Below, in pieces: positions 1-19,900 of a DNA stretch of 64,000 bases. This stretch comes from Bolinopsis microptera. Its lineage: Eukaryota > Ctenophora > Tentaculata > Lobata > Bolinopsidae. Within the stretch, counting starts at the first letter, position 1; the number at the start of each line of letters is the position of its first letter. Location: the NCBI RefSeq assembly GCF_026151205.1, contig NC_087084.1, positions 11,745,453 through 11,809,452 of the forward strand. Reading direction: 5' to 3'. The notes beneath the pieces were generated by a model. It had not been told where the DNA came from and ran no database searches. It saw nothing but the letters and a program-made list of their open reading frames with translations. Made by a program: the position numbers and the translations under genes.

Positions 1-8576
<8,576 letters not shown>

Positions 8577-8577
8577 A

Positions 8578-9713
8578 CGGGTGTAAGGCTGTCAGAATGA
8601 TGGTGTTTTTATAAAAGCCACAAAATCTTTAAAAACAGCTGTTTTAAACCAGAAACTTCACAAAATAATTAAAAACTAGGGAAGGTTTTCTTCCCGGGGT
8701 TTGGAATTGTTAAAATTTGCCAGTAAAAGGGGAAAAATCGGCATGAAATATACCCCTTTTTAGACTACGGCTGTCAGAATGAAGTTTTGTATTTTGAGGC
8801 CTACATTACAACAAAAAAACTTTTTGGTTTATTGGACTTGAAGGCAGTTAGGTAAATTATACATCAATAGCACCTCTGTTGTCAACTAAATCACTTTTCT
8901 TGGGGAATTATACAACATAGAAGGAAGACTGCGGCTGTCAGAATGGAGTTTTCCAAAACAAAGTTGTCCCCATTTTTCCATCATGGCTCTAGGAATATTT
9001 TTAGACCCTCTATCATTATTAACACATATCTGCAGCATTATTCTACCCAAATCAAACATTCCTGGCATTTTGGTATAAGTCAATAATCGCAATTTAGAAA
9101 CCTTCATTCTGATATACTGACTATCTACGGGTGTACGGTTATCAGAATGATGATTGATGCGGCTGTCAGAATGAAGTTTTTATCAAAGATCAAATTACTT
9201 TGTTAGAAACTTGATTTTGGGCATATCAAACAGGTTTGCATATACTAAAAACACAAATAAACACATTCTTTTATGTATCGGTTGTTTCTGATGTTTTTGA
9301 TCAACTTTTTTTGAATGCAGAATATCATCATTCTGACAGCCGCCATACCATCATTCTGACAGCCGTTTGAATTTCCTGTTTTGATTTGTTAACACATGTT
9401 TATTGAGGGTTTTTTTAGGGTATGAATGCATTCTTTTAGAGTTGTTTGATACACCAGTACCAGGTCTTATAGGGATAACTTTAACAACATGATCACAAAA
9501 CTGCCTCATATATATGCAATTTGAAATTGTGTTTCCAAATATTTCAGTAATAAATCATTTTTAGCCTTTCTTTCAGTGATGGAAGTGTTTATTTGTGTTT
9601 TTAGTATATGCAAACCTGTTTAATATGCCCAAAATCAAGTTTCTAACAAAGTAATTTGATCTTTGATAAAAACTTCATTCTGACAGCCGCATCATTCTGA
9701 CAGCCTTACACCC
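8578..9713. mobile_element. 1.1-kb inverted-repeat element with nine mirrored subterminal motifs
   Basis: The ends are CGGGTGTAAGGCTGTCAG and its complement, next to TA on both sides (a possible TA target duplication, as in Tc1/mariner/pogo). The motif GGCTGTCAGAATGA or a one-to-two-base variant occurs forward near 8588, 8769, 8932, 9127 and 9150, and in reverse near 9328, 9350, 9676 and 9692, all pointing inward. Longer arms of about 110 bp lie at 9150-9260 and 9580-9690. No transposase is recognised. The left edge touches the ATG of the minus-strand gene at 8576. Confidence 0.75.
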
Positions 9714-9917
9714 GTATCAGATATGAATATTAGTTGAAGATATGATATTCAACTTTTCGTATCCCAGATCTATGTCATTTTTTGACTGAAGAGCGAACAA
9801 TAGGAAAGTTGGTTAATTAGTTTTGATAAATCATACTTAACATTGTACTGTATATTATAGAGCGCATTGGAGAAACATTCAAGGGGCAATTTACCCAATT
9901 TACTTAGAATGCCTTAT

Positions 9918-11085
9918 AGGGTTGCCATTATCGGTACAATTCTTTTTATCGCGATAATCGATAATTTTTTCGAAATTATCGCGATAATATCGGTTATCGG
10001 CGATAAATTTGGCAAGATAATTGAAGTTATATTTGTCTGCACTCTGCATACTTATTATGCTCCTATGCTATGTAACCTTGTAATATCATCATTATATAGC
10101 AACAAAATGGCATGAAATGTAAAAAATCAACAATCAGCAAATCTAACGAAGATTCATTCAAGTTACAACATAGTTTATTCAAAAATGTCTGCTGGCGTGG
10201 TACGACATATAATGAACGGCGTATTTCTTAGATAGAGTCAGTTTCCTGCCTGTTAGTTGTGAATAGGTCGATCTCCCGAGCAAGGGTATCTATCCTTGGT
10301 ACCGAGTTTTCGAATGGCCTGTAAGTCCTGATAACCAGTCGTCGTTTGTCTCTTACTATTTGAACAACCGCTGGTGCAGAGACTTTAAGTTACTTCGTGA
10401 TAATTCTAGAACGTTACCAGCGATACGAAGTTATAAGGTTCTTTCTTTTAACATATCGTGTACGTAGACTATAAACTTCAAGAAAAGATCGAGAAAGTAG
10501 CGATTCTATCTTTCCAGCTATCAATAAATTGAAAAATCACTTCTGCTCGAGCGAGATTTGTCTCTTTTACACAGAACTGATAATGTCTTTAACTAACTCA
10601 GTCTTTTCAGCATCCAGTTTTAGATTACCAAGCTCCAAGTCAACCAAAACGTCGTTCACTGCATTGCAGTTATTACTCCAACATACTGCACAGTGAGCTC
10701 CAACGGTTTTTGCTGTCTTGTTGTAGTCTGAGTTCCTTTCTGTGCTTCAACAAACAACAATAACTACGTCTGAGCATACAACCTTCAAATTCAATCCACC
10801 TACTTACTTAGATGCGACAGTGCAACATTTAAATTTTCATTGCCACAAATTCATACACAATACACACTACACAGCACGTCAGCATACCATTACACTGTAA
10901 ATTATGCTAGCACTAGGGTTTTACTCTACAAACAAAAAAACAAACTTGAAAATCTGTGCCATTTTCCCCTAATAAAAGGTGGTCGATTATCGCGATAAGT
11001 CTCGAAAATTATCGCGATAATCGATAACGATTTTTGGAGAATTATCGCCGATAATTATCGGCCGATAATATCGGCTGGCAACCCT
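9918..11085. mobile_element. 1.17-kb hAT-like non-autonomous element
   Basis: The ends are AGGGTTGCCA and TGGCAACCCT. The repeat AATGCCTTAT lies at 9908-9917 and 11086-11095; that is ten bases, where hAT duplications are eight, so one or two may match by chance. The subterminal parts are crowded with TATCGCGATAATCGAT-like palindromes at both ends. The interior has one 54-codon minus-strand open frame (about 10559-10725, with a CAVCWSNNC Cys motif) that I do not recognise. It could be captured host sequence or a decayed transposase piece. Confidence 0.7.
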
Positions 11086-11337
11086 AATGCCTTATAAAAT
11101 CTAGGATTTTCAGACCACCCCTCGGCCTCCCTGGATTTTAAAATCCGTCCTCTCCTCTGCACCGGACGTTTGGACTGATCAACATCTTTAATAATACTAA
11201 TCTAAACTATGTATTCTGTGTAAAATTATATTTATCCCGTTTAATGCGACAATGAAAAATACTCTTATTAGGGAAAAGAAGTTTACTCGACGTTTCAATG
11301 TAACTACATCGTATTCATGATCTCAAATTATTTGTTA

Positions 11338-11385
11338 TATAGTAGTGTTGAAAGTATTAAATACCTTCAACACTACTATACATTA
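11338..11385. repeat. Short perfect hairpin
   Basis: ATAGTAGTGTTGAAAGTATT faces its complement across a very short loop. The rest of 11096-11760 shows no gene; a second small palindrome around CCACGTGG lies near 11530-11570. Confidence 0.7.
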
Positions 11386-11774
11386 CTATTCAATCAATAA
11401 ACCAATACTAATGACTGGAAAGCCACGCTACACTGTTCTTGGGAGCGGTAATTTTATAACCTTACCGTGAATTGCTACTAGAAGAACTCATTGTAGTGGG
11501 GCAGTCGATCACCAAAGAGCAGTGCGTCACGTGATACCACATGGCAACCCACGTGGTATCTCGTGGCGCAATCTCAACTACAAATACCTTTAAACTCATG
11601 CACCCGCCTTACTCCGCAAACCATCCAAATCTATTACTACCACTTAAACTTACACTCCAATCTAACGGTTTTTTACACTCAAACTAGAATATTCTTAGTG
11701 ATCGATAATTACGATTAAACCCTGCTAGCTGTAGTGTGAGACCAGACCTATTTTGCAATTGAGTTCGTGTCCCA

Positions 11775-11813
<39 letters not shown>

Positions 11814-11817
11814 TCTG
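11775..11817. repeat. (CT)n microsatellite
   Basis: A run of about 20 CT dinucleotides in gene-free sequence. Confidence 0.95.
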
Positions 11818-11987
11818 TTCTGGTCAACGGTTTCTGGCCTCCTACTTAAAGAGGGAGGTCTTGTCACCGTGCCCATAGAATGCAACTCCTGCTAGCTACA
11901 TGCCAGGACTCTCAAAGTATATGCGAAATCATAAAATAATATAAATATCAACGCAACAGACCTCTGCAGTCTTGAAGCTGTCACTAC

Positions 11988-12076
11988 CTGTCTCAGAGCA
12001 AACCCACTTCCATTGTAGTAGTTCAGTGGGCAGACAAGGGACTTCCGAGCAATGTCATCTCCTGGAATTAGTGCTT
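11988..12076 (-). CDS. Weak candidate exon of unknown protein
   Basis: An 89-nt stretch is open on the minus strand between an acceptor (ATTAATAG) and a donor (GAGACAG|GTAGTG). It reads ALIPGDDIARKS followed by CPLNYYNGSGFALRQ, which looks protein-like. No partner exon in matching phase was found. A separate 63-codon frame lies just upstream at 12080-12271 and ends in a stop before the acceptor. This may be a relic. I recognise no family. Confidence 0.2.
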
Positions 12077-12271
12077 CTATTAATTTATATCCTGGGATAG
12101 GTTATTTTCTGATGTTAAATCCTTGAAGGTTACCCAAAGGGAGCTTCCTTTTCTAATCTTTTTGACTGTTTGTTCCACAAATTTTATGATGTGGTTGATT
12201 TTGCTGTTGATAATTTCCTCCATTGTGAGAAGAGGTTTACCAAATATCCTCATTCTGATAGTCATCAGCAA

Positions 12272-15172
12272 TATAGGGAATTGCTAGGGGTTACGTAGGG
12301 CATAAATAAGCATAAATAAGTTACACGCCTTTCTGTGTGACTTCAATCTCAAATCTTATCTCAGGTGTATCTCGATTCATGGTTATCGTATGCTAACCAT
12401 GAACCATAATCATTATTTGCAATCTGTCTTGCAATCTGTCTTAAAATAGCCCCTCAGCTCTACTCGTTTTAGGTTTCCTATGTTTGCCAGTACCGTAAAC
12501 TGTATTAGATATTCTTAAATTAGTAATTTAGTCTGTTACGTTTTGTAACAGAAACATTTACATTGTATTAAATTGTATTTTTAACTACATTAAATGTACT
12601 TTTTCAGGAACTAGTCAAAGTGAGCCCTGTAGCGACGAACCTGTTTCTTCGGATAGCGAAGTGTAATGTCGAGTACTTCATCTGAGAATGGTTTCCCGTT
12701 TTATAAAGAAAATGTTACCTTTGAAGCGGTCTCGAACTTCCTACTCTCCCTCCTCTCGTCAGCTAGACAGTGTCCTATTATTTCTCTTGTGTTAATTTTG
12801 TGATAAATTCTTTCATGAGACCATCTCAGTTTTTGTCTTTCTTAGTAGTAGACGCCACCGAGAATGAAGACTATTTAGTAGCGGGGTAATGAATTTTTGT
12901 CTCATATAAATATAAGTAACATAGTAGTAGATATTTGTTTATTGATATAATTTGATCGTGAATTTTGATTGTTTGTATTATTATACCACAATCCTTTTAT
13001 TTTATTCGTTTAATAGTGAAAACCACAAAATTAAAATGAACATGAGGCATTTATCATAGCCTCCGATTAAAATATTCGATCATCACACCACGTACGTCAC
13101 CTGAGCTATAGGGCCTGTCGTGATATTTGAATCGCTTATGGCGGCCTCTATATCTATGTATGTATGTATATCGTCATCTCGCACACCTCTTTACGAATCT
13201 TCTGAATTTGGCATGTACAAATTTGTAGCCTTCCAGACATTGATAGCGTAAACGAGGTGTCGTACGTAACCTCAAGATCGGGTGACAAGGGGCTGACCAT
13301 ACCCGAACCTAATTGATTGGGTCTGAGGTCACGTGACTATGACTTCACCAGACCTTGTCCTCCGTTTCCCGCTCATTGGACCAAAGCTTGCATGCTTGTG
13401 AATGTAGGTGTAAGCACAGCTGTACTGTAGTTTAAACCTAATTAACCCCTATACACTATAGAAAACCGAAAATTTATTTCTGGCAGAAAGCTAGAAATTT
13501 ACCAAATTTATTGACATTGTTATAGCATATAGCCCTTGTGTCAGCCCTACTGAAAAGACCTGAAAAGTGGTTACTGGAGGGACAAGACTATCTGCGCCCT
13601 GCTAAAAAGACCTTAAAAGTGGTTACTGGAGGGACAGGACTATCTGCGCTACATAGACACTGTTGTCAGCACTGCGCGCGCGCGCACGAACCTTCCCATC
13701 GGTGTTCGTGGATAGGTGCTTTTCTTGACTTGTGAAACAAGCGCGCCCGCAGCGGCGCGAAAGCACATGGTTAGGTGAAGATAAACCCCAATCCCAACCC
13801 AGAAACCCTTACTGGATGGGGCCTAACTTTGAAAGTAAAAGAGTTAGAGACTTGTAACATATTCGTTTTGTAAAAGTAACGTTACCTCCCCAGGAGGAAA
13901 ATTTAAAACAACGTCGCGTAGTTATTGAGTTGTTGAGTTATCTCAAAATCTCCAGAAAAGTCCCATTTCGGGCCGATCAAAAGTTTGCAACTTTAACTTT
14001 GCGGATTCCTGTACTCCGATTGGCTGAATTGTGTCACGTGGTAGCTGCTTGAACATTGGACACAGGAGGAGCAAAGTGCAAGGAAACTGCCACAAACTGC
14101 TACTAGGGGGTGCACCATAAAAATAAACTTGCTCGGATTTAAAAAATTTGTGTACCATTGTTTTCTAGAGACTGTGAGAATTTTCACAGTACCAAATTTG
14201 TCATACCTTTTTGGAAAGATCAGTGAGTTTCGTCTATGATTTTATAATAGCTTTACATTTTACAATTCATGAATCCAACTTATCTAGTTCAACAAGATAC
14301 GTCTTTAGAAATAATCATCAAATATGTCGTCAAAAAGTTAAAAAATACGTCAAATCTCCGGATCTGATCAAATTCTATTTGTCTAATTCCTCAAATTCCT
14401 AACTTTTTACCGTCAAGAAGTAAACATATTATCTGTAATTTTGTATCTTCTCACCGTACTAACACCGTCGTAAGAATGGAGAGACGGAGAGTGGATCTTG
14501 CGGAGAATAGGCATTAACTTAAATAGTTTTGATTGATTGATTGAGGAGCACTACCCGAAGGCATTACTCGGCACTAACGCCTTTAAATCTTTAATTACAA
14601 TCAAATATAAATATATGCACACAATGTATAAAGTATTAATAATGTATAAAATATGATTATGCTATTAGCAAATTTAAATAGTACTATTAAGAATTTTAAA
14701 TAACTCTTATCTCTTGACAAAAATTTAGAACAGCGACACAGGGTCTGAAGAATGCGCGGTGATATTTTTATCTTTTAAAAGTTGTAAATGACAGTGAAAT
14801 TGGGCGGTGTCGATAGCATTGTAAAAAATGCTCGAAGATAGTCATATTTTGTTATGAGGTTAAAGTTTTGTTGCTCGTTATTATGATCAACGTATGTTGT
14901 ACCAAATTATTTAAATTTCTAAAAGTACGAAATTTGAGTTGTCCCAGTCCTTGTCATCCGGTTTATGTGCTTGTGCAGTAAGCACATGCTTGTTGACTGT
15001 AGACTTGAATGAATTTAGGAATTTGTCTTGTAGGCAAGTGGTGACATATTTGATGTCCTTGTTAATAATGTTGACTGTTTGGTTATATAACTTAGGCCCA
15101 ATGTAAGAAATGCTCTTGTCTGAATTACATAAACGGTTAAATGGTACTGCAAAGAACTCAGGTTCTCTTCTG
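12272..15172. other. Gene-free stretch with one 52-bp tandem duplication
   Basis: No convincing gene is seen on either strand. A 52-bp unit containing AGTGGTTACTGGAGGGACA occurs twice in tandem at 13545-13596 and 13597-13648, followed by a short CG-rich patch near 13675-13760. The remainder is AT-rich with scattered stops in all frames. Confidence 0.6.
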
Positions 15173-15953
15173 GATGATAATTAATCACTCTACACTCGAC
15201 TGTCACGTGACTTTTTCAACCCGTTCTCTAGCTGGTCCTGAACGACTATTCGAAACCCTAACCCTCTTATTTGATCCCAACCCTAACCCTAACCCAATCC
15301 TTAACAAAAGCATAAGCTGAAACCCTAACCCTAACGAGAAATTAGAATAACTTCCTTATACGGCCATATCACGTGATCGATACAGTTTTTCGCCTATATC
15401 TCGTCAGGGGAGCATTTTAACCCTATATCATGGGGGGTGATTCGGAATCAGCGTCCGAAAATACATCGATTAAAGTTGGTTTCAACTGTCGGGGGCCCTT
15501 TTAGAACAATCTCGAAGATCGACTGTAGAGTGATTTAGTACGCTCGGAACATGATTGCAGATCCTATCATGAAGCCTCTCCAGCCGTAGATATCGACAAC
15601 AAAATACGCCAATGCGATTGACACTGACAGTGAATCACCAATTCCAACAGCTAGAGCAAAATAAGATACACAAAATCCTTTCATTCTGATAGTCAATATT
15701 TCTGCTGCACTGAAATGAATTCCAATAAAACTGTCGGACTGTTGGAATAAAATAAACTTTGTAACAATTGGTTGACGAGATGGAAGATCCAAAATAACTT
15801 TATTCTGCGAGCGTACTAAATCACTCTACAGTCGATCTTCGAGATTGAATAAGAGGGTTAGGGTTTCGAATAGTCGTTCAGGACCAGCTAGAGAACGGGT
15901 TGAAAAAGTCACGTGACAGTCGAGTGTAGAGTGATTAATTATCATCCATCATT
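15173..15953. repeat. Nested inverted repeat with telomere-like CCCTAA patches
   Basis: Outer arms of about 100 bp (15173-15270 and 15848-15953) are near-perfect complements containing TCACTCTACACTCGACTGTC and CCCTAACCCTCTTATT. Inner arms of about 37 bp (15508-15546 and 15810-15847) contain GAAGATCGACTGTAGAGTG. Between the left outer and inner arms are 240 bp with CCCTAACCCTAAC runs and a CACGTGATC palindrome; the right side lacks this spacer. The centre carries a coding fragment in reverse orientation. Confidence 0.8.
15535..15792 (-). pseudogene. SVOP/SV2-like MFS transporter fragment, inverted piece
   Basis: An open stretch of about 80 codons contains EILTIRMKGFCVSYFALAVG and, after 18 residues, VVDIYGWRGFMIGSAIMF. 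In SVOP/SV2-type major facilitator proteins this matches the fifth to sixth membrane segments (the family pattern is roughly a Glu-Phe-Leu-Pro/Thr start, then a GWR motif before the next helix). The next part of such a protein, the SPRF-type motif, is found on the opposite strand at 15964-16514, so this piece is inverted relative to the rest. There is no start codon with context, and it is flanked by inverted repeats. The family call is from motif memory. Confidence 0.6.
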
Positions 15954-15963
15954 TTCTCTCCAT

Positions 15964-16514
15964 CGATATTATTTTTGGCCATCATGATGGGAGGGTCTCC
16001 GAGATTTGATACTAAGAAGGGCAACCGGGACAAAGCGGAAAGTACATAACAGTACAAACCATCGCCAAGTTCAACTGAAGCCCCGCCATTTAATTGAAAA
16101 GGCGAGATAATGTTGATGGCGATGAAACCAATAAAAATGGAATCGGATTTTATGGTGCCTTATTAAACTTTATCAAGGCAACTGGACGTTCAAACTAGAT
16201 TTAGTCATTCTATTCTAGGAGCAGAATATTTCCCAACAGAAGTATAATCATTTGTACTATCGATCGGGTTGGTATTTCAAAGAATAGGGGCTTGTGTTAG
16301 TATTGCATGCTCACAGTATGTTTCCAATATCATCCCAAGATTTGTACTAGCATTGACTAAAATTGCGGCTGCCGTCGTCAGTATTTGTCTAGTGCATGTC
16401 TGTGTCGTGTTGTGTGTATATATGTACAGGGAAAGGAAACAGCAGGAGCTCACATCGTGTAGGTTATCGAGGCCATTACCGAAATCTCTTTTTGGACGTT
16501 TTTTTCAATTGTAG
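15964..16514 (+). pseudogene. SVOP/SV2-like MFS transporter, C-terminal part, several stops
   Basis: One frame reads MMGGSPRFDTKKGNRDKAES, the usual SPRF...KGN..KA loop of SVOP/SV2-like carriers. After interruptions it reads LGAEYFPTEV, a stop, then SFVLSIGLVFQRIGACVS and two hydrophobic segments ending in a basic tail (YRERKQQ). That is the order of the last helices of the family (E-Y/F-P-T-E-V then the G..R.GA helix). In-frame stops near 16051, 16091, 16162 and 16244 show it is dead. The preceding segment of the same protein lies inverted at 15535-15792. Confidence 0.65.
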
Positions 16515-16996
16515 TATACGATATTTCAATTGATTTTTTATACGGTAAGCAAAAAAAGCGATTGTTAAGCATTAATAATTGTGATTAATGATATAATTTA
16601 GTCTGACGATAGAAATTAAAATTTACTGAGATTAAAAAGTAGACATATCCTCGACAATAAGTTCGTAGTGCAATAATTTTGGGAAACAAATTTCAACGGA
16701 CTTTGACTTTTAGGGACATTAATCCGTTCAAATAAGATCCGATAAGGTACATATAATTTAGTTAAATTAAAATGATGACACAGTTGATGTTATTTATAAA
16801 ATAATTTAAACATTTTTTCCAAAAATATAGACATTTATTTCAACTCTTCTAGACATAGTCTCCATGATTTTGAAATTGTGGGGTTTGCTGGGTTCATGCA
16901 CGATACATTTTAAGCTTAAACCAGTTCACTGTTCATTTGTCCATTGAAAACACGTTGATTAGCATTAACTGTACTAATTATGAATCATGATGCTAA
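16515..16996. other. Gene-free AT-rich stretch
   Basis: Nothing coding is seen. It is downstream of the stop of the minus-strand modular gene and probably includes its 3' untranslated region. A GGACATTAATCCGTTCAAATAAGATCCGATAAGG-type patch near 16715-16747, broken into shorter matches, resembles the pogo-like terminal sequence found near 20052 and 30622. Confidence 0.45.
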
Positions 16997-19900
16997 TTAT
17001 GCGTTGACGGGGCATTTATCAGCTCCACCACAGATAGTTGCAAGTTTCATTTCCTCAGAAGCGTAGGCAAACGAGCCCTTGCAGCTCATTCCGGTAAAAG
17101 AGAAGCTTTTCACGTCTCCGTATACCTCCGCACATTGTCTTGTCAGCTTCGAGGTGAACAAGATCTCACCCTCAACACTAAGCTCAACAACCCCATCGTT
17201 GATGGCAAAGCTCCAGCCAACAGTTCCCACAGGAAGTCCCTTAACCTTGTCCCGTATTCCTTCAGGTGTCTGACAGCGGAAACAGCCGGACATGGAGATC
17301 CTTTTCAAACTCCACTCGAACTGTCCGATTGAATCTCCATCACTATTATACATGACGATGGTCTTGACTTTTCTATTGTGGAGAAAGGAGCGTACTCCAA
17401 TACCTTTAGAGCTGGCGAGCCCACCAGTCAGCTTGACAGAGCATTCTGGGTTTGAACAGAAACCACATTCTGGAGTCCAGCAGTCGCAGGTCTTCTTACC
17501 ATCCGGGACTACTGGAACTGGGTCTACTAGGACTACTGGGACTACTGGCTCTGGGTCTACTGGGACAACTGGCTCTGGGTCTTCTGGGACTACTGGCTCT
17601 GGGTCTACTGGGACTACTGGCTCTGGATCTACTGGGACTACTGGCTCTGGGTCTACTGGGACAACTGGCTCCGGGTCTACTGGAACTACTGGCTCCGGGT
17701 CTTCAGGGACTACTGGCTCTGGGTCTACTGGGACAACTGGCTCCGGGTCTACTGGGACAACTGGCTCCGGGTCTACTGGGACAACTGGCTCTGGGTCCAT
17801 TGGGACAACTGGCTCCGGGTCTACTGGAACTACTGGCTCCGGGTCTACTGGGACTACTGGCTCTGGGTCTTCTGGGACTACTGGCTCTGGGTCTTCTGGG
17901 ACTACTGGCTCTGGGTCTACTGGGACTACTGGCTCTGGATCTACTGGGACTACTGGCTCTGGGTCTACTGGGACTACTGGCTCTAGATCTACTGGAACTA
18001 CTGGCTCTGGGTCTTCTGGGACTACTGGCTCTGGATCTACAGGAAATACTGGCTCTGGATCTTCTGGGACAACTGGCTCCGGGTCTACTGGAACAACTGG
18101 CTCCGGGTCTACTGGAACTACTGGCTCTGGATCAACTGGAACTACTGGCTCTGGATCTTCTGGGACTACTGGCTCTGGGTCTACTGGGACTACTGGCTCT
18201 GGATCAACTGGAACTACTGGCTCTGGATCAACTGAGACTACTGGGACTGGGTCTACTGGGACAACTGGCTCTGGGTCTACTGGGACAACTGGCTCTGGGT
18301 CTACTGGGACAACTGGCTCTGGATCTACTGGAACTACTGGCTCTGGGTCTTCTGGCTCTGGTGGCCCCCTTCGGCTTTCTTGATCCGTCACTTCTTTAAC
18401 TCTTTCACCCTTTTCTAAAAAATGATATTCTCATAACTTTTCTTTAATTTAATATAAAGTTCCCAAATCTGTCAAAGAGAATAAAGGGCAATGTTATTAA
18501 AAAGTTAAAACAACGTTGGAGTTTACTAATGCATTTACAAAAAGCTCGTAGTGATTAGTGGTTGATAAACATTAAATACTGGGTAAAAGTACTTCCTTAT
18601 ATACAATGTTAAAATTTCTTAATAAGTTAATAGTCTTAATAAACTCTGACTTAAACTTAATATTCTCATGATAAATGTGCTACTTACCAATTGTTTGTTT
18701 CCCTTTTCCTTTTCGGCGCTCAATATCTGATTTTCCTCCTCCTTTTTCCTCTGAATTAAAAATACATTCAAATCAGAGAAACTGACTTAAATTCGCTTTT
18801 TATCTTTGTTGCAATTCGTAAATCAAATCTCAATATTTCCATACTTCAAATATTTCAAATTTCAATAATGATTCTACGAACCTGCGCATTCTTCCTCGGA
18901 CTCATCTGACCCGTCGGTGCACTCTGCTTTACCATTACAGAAGAGTTTCTTAGGAACGCATTGTATACCGTCCGCACACTTCTTTTTGGCTGCCGGACAC
19001 TCGTAGGCTGGTAAAGTGATTATTCATTATTTATTATTTATTATTTATTATTTATTATTTATTATTTATTATTGATTTATAATTCATAATTCTAAATTTA
19101 TATAGCTTAATATTGTTGAAATAGTCCGCTTACCAGGACAGAAGGCAGGATCTTCATCCGACCCGTCGAGACATTGGATGCTACCGTCACACATTGTCCC
19201 TTTAGCGATACACTGGTTACCAGTGGCGCACTTTTTCGTGCCGATCCCGCATACACCCGATCCCGAAACTAGTTTGAACATAATAAATATGTTATATAAT
19301 ATATTTGTTATATTGGAGAAACGCAGTGCTGAACTAACTTGAACCTATGAAATCTGCCGTTTGATTGCGGAGCGTAAATATGGCAAATTAAAAATATTGT
19401 TAATATAACTAAGTTTAGTATGGAAAAGTACTTTTTTCACTTGGTTAAATATTATGTTCAATATTATGTCAAATATCTATTATACTAAGTGCTAACCATA
19501 GCAAATGTCGCGGCTCTCATCGGATCCGTCAGCACATTGCGTGCTACCATCGCACTTTCTCTGTAAGGAGGCACATCCATTTCCGTCAGCACATACCATT
19601 TCGCTTTCTTTACAAGTGCAGCCCACGTCATCGGACTTATCGTTACAGTGAGGAATTTTAAATTTATCACATTTTCCAGATGAAGGAAAACACTGGATTC
19701 CGTCCGCACACTTTTGCTGTTCAACGGGGCATTCAAAACCTGGTTGGGGTTTAAGTTACTGTATAGTACTTTTGTAGTACTATTTATGAATAAATCCTAA
19801 CCATTCAACACATAAAAACTATATTGAGGAATAACTCTGCATACTTGTGCAAAACTCCGCTGATTCATCAAAGCCATTTGAACACGCAGGACCTCCATTA

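Noticed and set aside
17292-18399. Plus-strand frames of GSTGTTGS and LGLLAL repeats
   Set aside because: Shadows of the minus-strand PEPVVPVD coding repeat, which has splice-phase and domain support.
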